This document shows positions 58,432 to 64,000 of a DNA stretch of 64,000 bases, piece after piece. The position numbers and the translations under genes are program-made. Each line of letters opens with the position of its first letter. Position 1 is the first letter of the stretch. Below the pieces are notes generated by a model. The model was not told the origin of the DNA and did no database searches. It saw only the letters and a list, made by a program, of their open reading frames with translations. This stretch comes from Klebsormidium nitens (taxonomy: Eukaryota; Streptophyta; Klebsormidiophyceae; Klebsormidiales; Klebsormidiaceae): positions 1 to 64,000 of the forward strand of contig DF237075.1 of NCBI GenBank assembly GCA_000708835.1, read 5' to 3'.

Positions 58432-61400
58432 CTAATCGGTCCACTTTGCTCCCGTGACTTTTGCCATGAAGCTGTAGACATCTGCATACTCATCAATCTG
58501 CACACACAAGGAGAAGCTTCCAAGTTAAAAGCATGCGCAGATGCCTGAGACTCCGCTACTTTCAAAGACTTGTCAATTCTGGATCCAAACAGAAGTGTAT
58601 GTTGTAACGAAAGTGCAGCTGGGCGAAATGTAGACTCACTTGACGAACGGGCACACGTTTGTAAACATTCCACCTCAGGAGCGATTTTATTCTAGTAATG
58701 AACGCTCCATTTGACACCCTCATCCAAGCCAAAGACCTTTATCAACCTCGCTCGCAAGACCTTTGTCAACCTCGCTCGCGTGTTGGTCGGGAAACTGGGA
58801 TCGACGATCTCTGACATCCTGCGGGCCAACTACAAACCTACATGAGCATCTCAATGGACAAATTTCTCAGATTGACTTACGATCTTTTGAGTGGGGCGGC
58901 CAGCTCCGTGGCCAGCTTTCGTGTCTATCCGGATAATCAGAGGGTTGGACTGGGGGCTCCCGTTGGCGCTGTTGACAAGCGTGTGCTGGAGAGTCTGTGA
59001 GGAAGGAGAGTCGCGATTGAGCTAAAAGTTCCGTGAACAGCTATTACGTGATCCCTTTAAAACCGTGAATGAAGACACCAGCGGTAATGAAACCTCAAGC
59101 GCAGTTACGAAATCACGCCCCGGTGTGCTTCGAAACAAATCGAAATCTCGTCCGAACGCTTATGACATGAACAGAGACAGCGCGCAAAGTCGCAGCGAGC
59201 CCTGATCGAGCGGAGCTTCAGCGCTTGATGATGTGCCCCTCAAAACCATTCATTTGGCACAAACGTGAGACACAGAAAGAACAAGAACGATGATTGGAAT
59301 TGTGAAGAGACTTCAGCATAGTGTTGGTCGTCTCCAGTCCTCTAGCTCGGATGCGGGCCACTCGCGCTGACTCACGGCGATGAGCTTGAGCGAGTGGAGG
59401 GGTGACACCCGGTCGTCGTGGTCCCCGGTCAGGAGCAGAGTGGCGGGGTACTGTCGGGCAGCGGGGGCGCCGTCGGACGGGGACTCCCACGGCCTTCGCA
59501 CGTTGTGCAACGGCGAGTACCTGCGATATGTGGCAACAAATTTGAAAACACAGGGTGTTGATTAGGGCTTCAGAGAAATTTGAAGAGTTTCTGGGGCAGG
59601 GTTACGAGCAGGCAGGGATCAGGTCCGCGTTCGAGACAGGCAGCCACTGAATTATCTAACACCTTCTGTGTTGTTCGCGCTGTCCTCAACACTTGAGCTC
59701 GAGATTGGGGCACTACCAACTTGCAGTCCATGACGTCGATCTTCAGACATAGTCGTAATCTTGGGTCTGATTCACTTAGAATCTTGTTGTCCGGTTTGGT
59801 ACCCTAACCCGGCGGGGAAAAACCGAGTAGGGTTTGCACTAGAGTGCTGCGAGAGTAGCAGCAAAAGGACGCCGCTCGCTCACTTGATGAGCCATTCAAA
59901 CTGGTCCGCTTTGTCGGCGCATCCGTAGTCGGTCGTCCAAGCGTGCCCGATCGTGAACAGGTGGAAGCGCAACCTGGCAAGAAGCAGACAGCTTCAGAAA
60001 GAGATCCAAATAGCGAGCCCTTGTCAGGAACGAACGTGAGGGTCGCAGAAGAAATACAAGAGGCAGTTCCAGGGTAACGTAGAGGCTGAGCGCATGTCTC
60101 TTCACAGTCGAGCTCTTGGTCACAAAATGGGAGGCAAAGAAGCGAATCTGGTCCTCGCATCGCAAGCCCGTGCGTAGCCAGCCAGACAAGCTACTTCGAA
60201 GCAGTCTGCTCACATGTCCATGACACCCACGTGGGCCAGAGCCGCCCCGTACAAGTCCGGCCGCTGCACAATCAGGACGTCAGAGCGAAGTCAGCTTTTC
60301 TCTTCTCGTTAGAGCTACGCAGGACGAAGTCTTAAAGCCGTCAGGAACTTGAGGGTCTGTTGCGTCCCTCGGGGAACTTGCAGCAACCTGACAGCAGCAA
60401 GCCTGACAGCAGCAAGCAAAGAAGAACGCAGGCAACACGTCATGAGCCCATGCCAACGCCCCGCCCTTTCTAGTTTCCTAAAGTGAAGCCTGCTACATCT
60501 CTGAGCAGTTGTACTAGCGCAGTTGGAGCAGGCGGTGGTTTGCTGACTTGATTGATGCAGGCTGCAACGAGCAGGCCCCCGTTACTGCCGCCCTCGATGG
60601 CCAGCCGTGCAGGAGCAGTGTATCCGGAGTTGATCAGGTACTCGGAGCACGCCTGGAAGTCGTCGAAACAGTTCTGCGCAAGAGCACGGAAACAAGGGTC
60701 TCAGTTCTGTGCTTTAGGCTTGAGACGGTCGATTCCAACGCCACAAGGACGGAATGCTGTGCTGTGCGCGGAGGAAGAACAAAGGAGCCGATCTTGGGCG
60801 TCGAGAACCGGGTCGAAATCTAGTGATGAGTTTTGATTAGAGGGAGCTTCTACCCGAATCAGAGAATTTGGCCGCGCTATTCATTGGCTTCAGCGTCTGC
60901 CCCGCAGTAAGCAACCAGCTCTGGAGACAGCACAGCAACTGTTCAGAACATTCTCGCGTATCTTCAGTGCACCGGTTCTTGTTCCCAAGGTCGGCAAACG
61001 TTGGGCAATTTCGGACCTGGCTAACCAAGAAATACTTGAAACATGATATCAGCCAAATACTAATAGTTGGTAGTTTTTGCGCAAGTTTAGGACTTTGGCC
61101 CTAACGAAGCTTACGGCTTTCCTGCGTTTTCACCTTATGCCTTCAGTATACTAATCAGCGAAGTCGATCGCGCTCCTTGACCTGCCTCTTGAAAATAACC
61201 AGAGGGTTACTCCAAGGGCCAAACCGTACCTGTTTGTTGGCAAGAGACCCCGCCTTGTGCCACGTCTCCCCGTACTCTCCTCCCCCCCGGATATTCGCGA
61301 TAGCAACAACGGCGCCGTAGTGGCGCATCAGGATGACACGCGCAACACTGAAACTAGGCGTGAGAGAAATGTTGAAGCCGCCGTAGCCATACAGCAGCGC

Positions 61401-63826
61401 GGGGTGGCTCCCGTCCAGAGCGATGCCCTTTTTGGAAACTGTAAGATAACAAGGAATGACGTCAGCCGGAGGTGACGCCAGCGGGGCGTAGCTCAAGAAG
61501 GGACGCGACTGCCAGTGAGGTTTGGAGGTACTCTCGAGGAAACTCTTTGATTGACATTTTAGACATACGTAGTTTGAGAAATCTGTGGATGGGCCATCGA
61601 TAGAATCTCCAACAGATCTTTGATAAGCGTCTCGGAACATCGGAAGCGGAACGCGCCTTCAGAGTGTTTGACGGCCGTCAGTGAGATAGGCGACCCGACC
61701 CGAAGGGCTTCGACGGAAAGGCTTACCACGAAACGCCGTCATACCCTTTCTGACACGGACATCTTCCGTTTGTACGTGAAAACTCAAGTCCATTACTGGT
61801 AGTCTGAGACGAATATACGACTGAAGTCGACGTCAGCAGACGTCAGCCGTTCCCGACTCACCGACAAACATGGGAATCTTGGTCCCGTCCTTGCTGGGCA
61901 CGAACACTTGCCGCGTCTCAAACTCGTCCTTGTTCAACCCGCCAACCACCGTGTCCCGAAACACCGTCGGCGCTGCGTCCGGCTGCTCCAGGTCTACCCG
62001 GAAGATCGTGCTCTGCGGAGGGAATAAAAGAATGCTGAGTTTCTCCTTGTTGGGTTTTCCCTCTGCTTTGCTTTCCCTCTGCTTTGCTTTTAAAGGAGAT
62101 TGAGCTTGACTATCAGGTTTCAAAGTTCTAGGGGTTTTCAGGTTAGAAATGGACAATTTTGTCCCGGGTTTCCTCTCTCTTTTTATTTCTTTTTCTCATT
62201 TGTTTTGTTTTGAAGAGGTTCGGTGACAGCTTAAGTCTAACTATCATTCCCCTCTCAACATAGACGAACAGAAGCCGGGAAGGGAGCGACCGCCCCGTCC
62301 GACGCTGTTCGCAACGCACTTCGACAGGAGAGTCTAAGACGGCCAATGGGGCAATGACGCGCGCACAATGGCGCCCTTCCTAAAATCGGACAGGACACCG
62401 TCCTGGCAACGTTCGTGCCCGCGAAAGCAGATACGCTGCCATTCCGCGCCTCTCAGCAGCCGAACTCCATCGCTGATAAGCTTTTTCTGACCGCTACACT
62501 TCCTCTACTCAAACGCGGCCCTTGTCCGTCCACAACCAGTGGCCTTCTTGAGCATGTTTTACCCTGCTTTTAGAAGCTGCGTCCACGCCAGCTTTTTCTA
62601 TCGTTAAGCAAAGATTCCCGTTCTTGAGGCCCAGCCATACGGGTTGGCGGCCAAACGAGTGCGCAGGAAAGCTTTCCCCTTCTGCTCTTACCAGATTCAC
62701 TGAACCCCAAAAGCCCGCGCTTGCATGCAGACATACGACGATTTCCTTCTTTGTAGCCTTAGCACAGAACCAACACATACCGGGTTGAGGAAACCGGTGA
62801 AGGAGTAGAAGATCTGGGAGTCCTGGCGGCGTCCGGTGGCGCTGGAGACGGAGCCAATGTCGAGGGGGAGCCCCCGGAGGAGGCGGCCCGAGGCGAGGTC
62901 GTGCAGCTGCAGCACGTGCTTCACGTCGGCCTGGTAACATACTAGTAGAAGGCTCTGCGCAGGGGGTGGGGAGGGGGTTAGCGAAATTGTGTTCAAATAA
63001 ACCCGAGGGTTAGCGCAGATTCTTAGTTGGCACTTCGCAGGGAGGGGTAGCAGAGCTATGGAGAAGTGAACTCGGGGAGAAGGTATACCTGGGGTGGGAA
63101 GCGTTTCCAAGCAACAGCACACCAGCAACGGGCTCTGCAAAGGGGGGGTTAGCGTGGTTTGACTGGGGCGATGAACCCTCGGGTTATGAAGAACGTGCGG
63201 AGTTGAAGCCGGGGTTTGCAAAGGTGTGAAACATTGCGTACTCGAAGTGAGGGTGAAGGCGGAGAGAGAATGTTTCAGGGGTGGAAAAAGACCCGCAAGC
63301 AATAGCAGATCGGCAACAGGCTTTTTGCAGGGAGAGGGGACGGGGGTGAGAAACTGTAGGGAGCTGAAGTGCGGATTGTGCCGAATTGTACGGAGTCCGG
63401 GGATGAGCGGACCTGAGGGGAATTGAATCTGAAAGTGAGGCCGGAAAAATGTGTTCTGAGGTAGAGGGATACTGTAAAGCAAGAGCAGGACTGTAGGACG
63501 TTCCGGTCGTGCGTACAGTCTCTGAGGACGAGCGCTGCAAGAGACATGTACAAGAAACAAAAACCTCTGAGGAAAGGCAAGAAAGAGGAAGCGTTCAAAG
63601 CAGCGTCAAGCCTGCACCCTCTTGTGTCCAATCGTATAGTTTACCCTTAGCAACAAAAGCTGCAAGGAAGGAAATGCTCCGTTGATTGTTAGGAAAACCT
63701 CACCTGGTGAACGCAGTGCGCCCATTCCAGAAGGTCGGACTTCGACTCGGGGATCAGGTCCTCCCAGGAGTCCGGCTTCGTGAGGTCGACCCGGACCACT
63801 TTGTACAAAGGCGCGTTCTTGTTCGT
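58432..63826 (-). CDS. Prolyl oligopeptidase (S9A), C-terminal part
   Basis: Ten exons on the minus strand: 63826-63704, 62954-62781, 62012-61862, 61438-61230, 60673-60548, 60263-60214, 59973-59884, 59520-59376, 58994-58881 and 58497-58432. They encode 415 residues in phase; about 300 residues of the N-terminus lie beyond the right edge. This serine peptidase cleaves short peptides after Pro in the cytosol. The part seen covers the end of the beta-propeller ([32 protein letters not shown]) and the whole catalytic domain: [37 protein letters not shown], the nucleophile [29 protein letters not shown] with the catalytic Asp, and [12 protein letters not shown] with the catalytic His. The donor at 60548 is the weak GTCAGC. 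The intron before exon 62954-62781 contains repeated acceptor copies. Confidence 0.95.
58732..58779 (+). repeat. Tandem 24-mer x2 in the last intron of the oligopeptidase gene
   Basis: AAGACCTTT(A/G)TCAACCTCGCTCGC occurs twice head to tail at 58732-58755 and 58756-58779 with one mismatch. Confidence 0.9.
60387..60416 (+). repeat. Tandem 15-mer x2 in an oligopeptidase intron
   Basis: CCTGACAGCAGCAAG occurs twice head to tail, in the intron between exons 60673-60548 and 60263-60214. Confidence 0.85.
62056..62087 (+). repeat. Tandem 16-mer x2 in an oligopeptidase intron
   Basis: TTTCCCTCTGCTTTGC occurs twice head to tail, in the intron between exons 62954-62781 and 62012-61862. Confidence 0.85.
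62955..63510 (-). repeat. Four degenerate copies of a splice acceptor unit in the oligopeptidase gene
   Basis: On the minus strand the working acceptor CAG|AGCCTTCTACTAG (CAG at 62957-62955) is preceded by related copies with their AG near 63135 (CAG|AGCCCGTTGCTGG), 63321 (AAG|CCTGTTGCCGA) and 63491 (CAG|TCCTGCTCTTGC). The period is 170-186 bases. The sequence after each copy (TTGCTT..., then a CCACCCC- or CCTCTACC-like run) is also related. The coding frame stays open through the intron as far as 63560. The copies at 63135 and 63321 lie 180 and 366 bases before the working acceptor, both multiples of three. Confidence 0.8.
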
Positions 63827-64000
63827 CTGGCAACAATAAAGCAATGCTCCAGCTCAACAGTTTTTTCCAAGCTTCTTCCAACCGTATCGTGACTTGTCCT
63901 GGTGACAGACGTGGCGCATGTATCGGGAACAGACACAGGCAATATTGCGCTAGAGCTGGATGACGCATACGGAAAGGGAGCCGCTTTTGGAGCCGCTCTT

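Noticed and set aside
62697-63560. 287-codon open frame on the minus strand as a separate gene
   Set aside because: It is the oligopeptidase exon 62954-62781 plus read-through into the acceptor-repeat intron. The upstream part is repetitive and Pro/Leu-rich, and only the exon part has conserved sequence.

Overview
This is a nuclear window from a green-lineage eukaryote, most likely a streptophyte alga or early land plant (Klebsormidium-like is my best guess, not proven). The reasons are intron-rich genes with GT-AG introns, a plastid-type double GTPase (Der/EngA) with an N-terminal extension, a plant Nodulin-like MFS transporter, plant-type DUF676 and COG6 proteins, and plant telomere-type TTTAGGG motifs upstream of genes. 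I see no operons, phage, CRISPR arrays or recognisable tRNA/rRNA genes.

Ten protein genes can be rebuilt exon by exon, and in nine of them every splice phase closes. They are: (1) Der GTPase, + 922-6845; (2) DUF3431 protein with a signal anchor, - 10033-7709; (3) unrecognised two-TM glycoprotein-like protein, + 11877-15036; (4) CRAL-TRIO/Sec14-like protein with a long N-terminal part and a C-terminal membrane anchor, + 16674-21262; (5) divergent phosphoglycerate kinase, + 22747-26677; (6) Nodulin-like MFS transporter, - 33460-27874; (7) DUF676 lipase/esterase, - 39492-35361; (8) COG6, + 40238-47754; (9) short ionotropic glutamate-receptor-like channel without the usual N-terminal domain, - 54992-49764 (one exon join uncertain); (10) prolyl oligopeptidase, - 63826-58432, with its N-terminal part beyond the right edge. 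A possible last exon of an eleventh gene lies at 77-229.

The genes are housekeeping or membrane functions with no common pathway: plastid ribosome biogenesis, glycolysis, Golgi tethering, lipid handling, transport, signalling and peptide cleavage. Their neighbourhood is ordinary eukaryotic gene order. About 12 kb of intergenic DNA lies between them, the largest block (54993-58431) holding simple repeats and a 520 bp element with perfect 26 bp terminal inverted repeats.

The most unusual signal is recurrent head-to-tail duplication of intron/exon junctions. In Der (both ends of exon 7), in the CRAL-TRIO gene (exon 5) and in the prolyl oligopeptidase gene, the splice acceptor or donor with some adjoining exon is present in three or four degenerate copies. 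Only the copy next to the exon body keeps an intact reading frame. In the oligopeptidase gene an extra acceptor copy is itself in frame and open, so it could add 60 residues.
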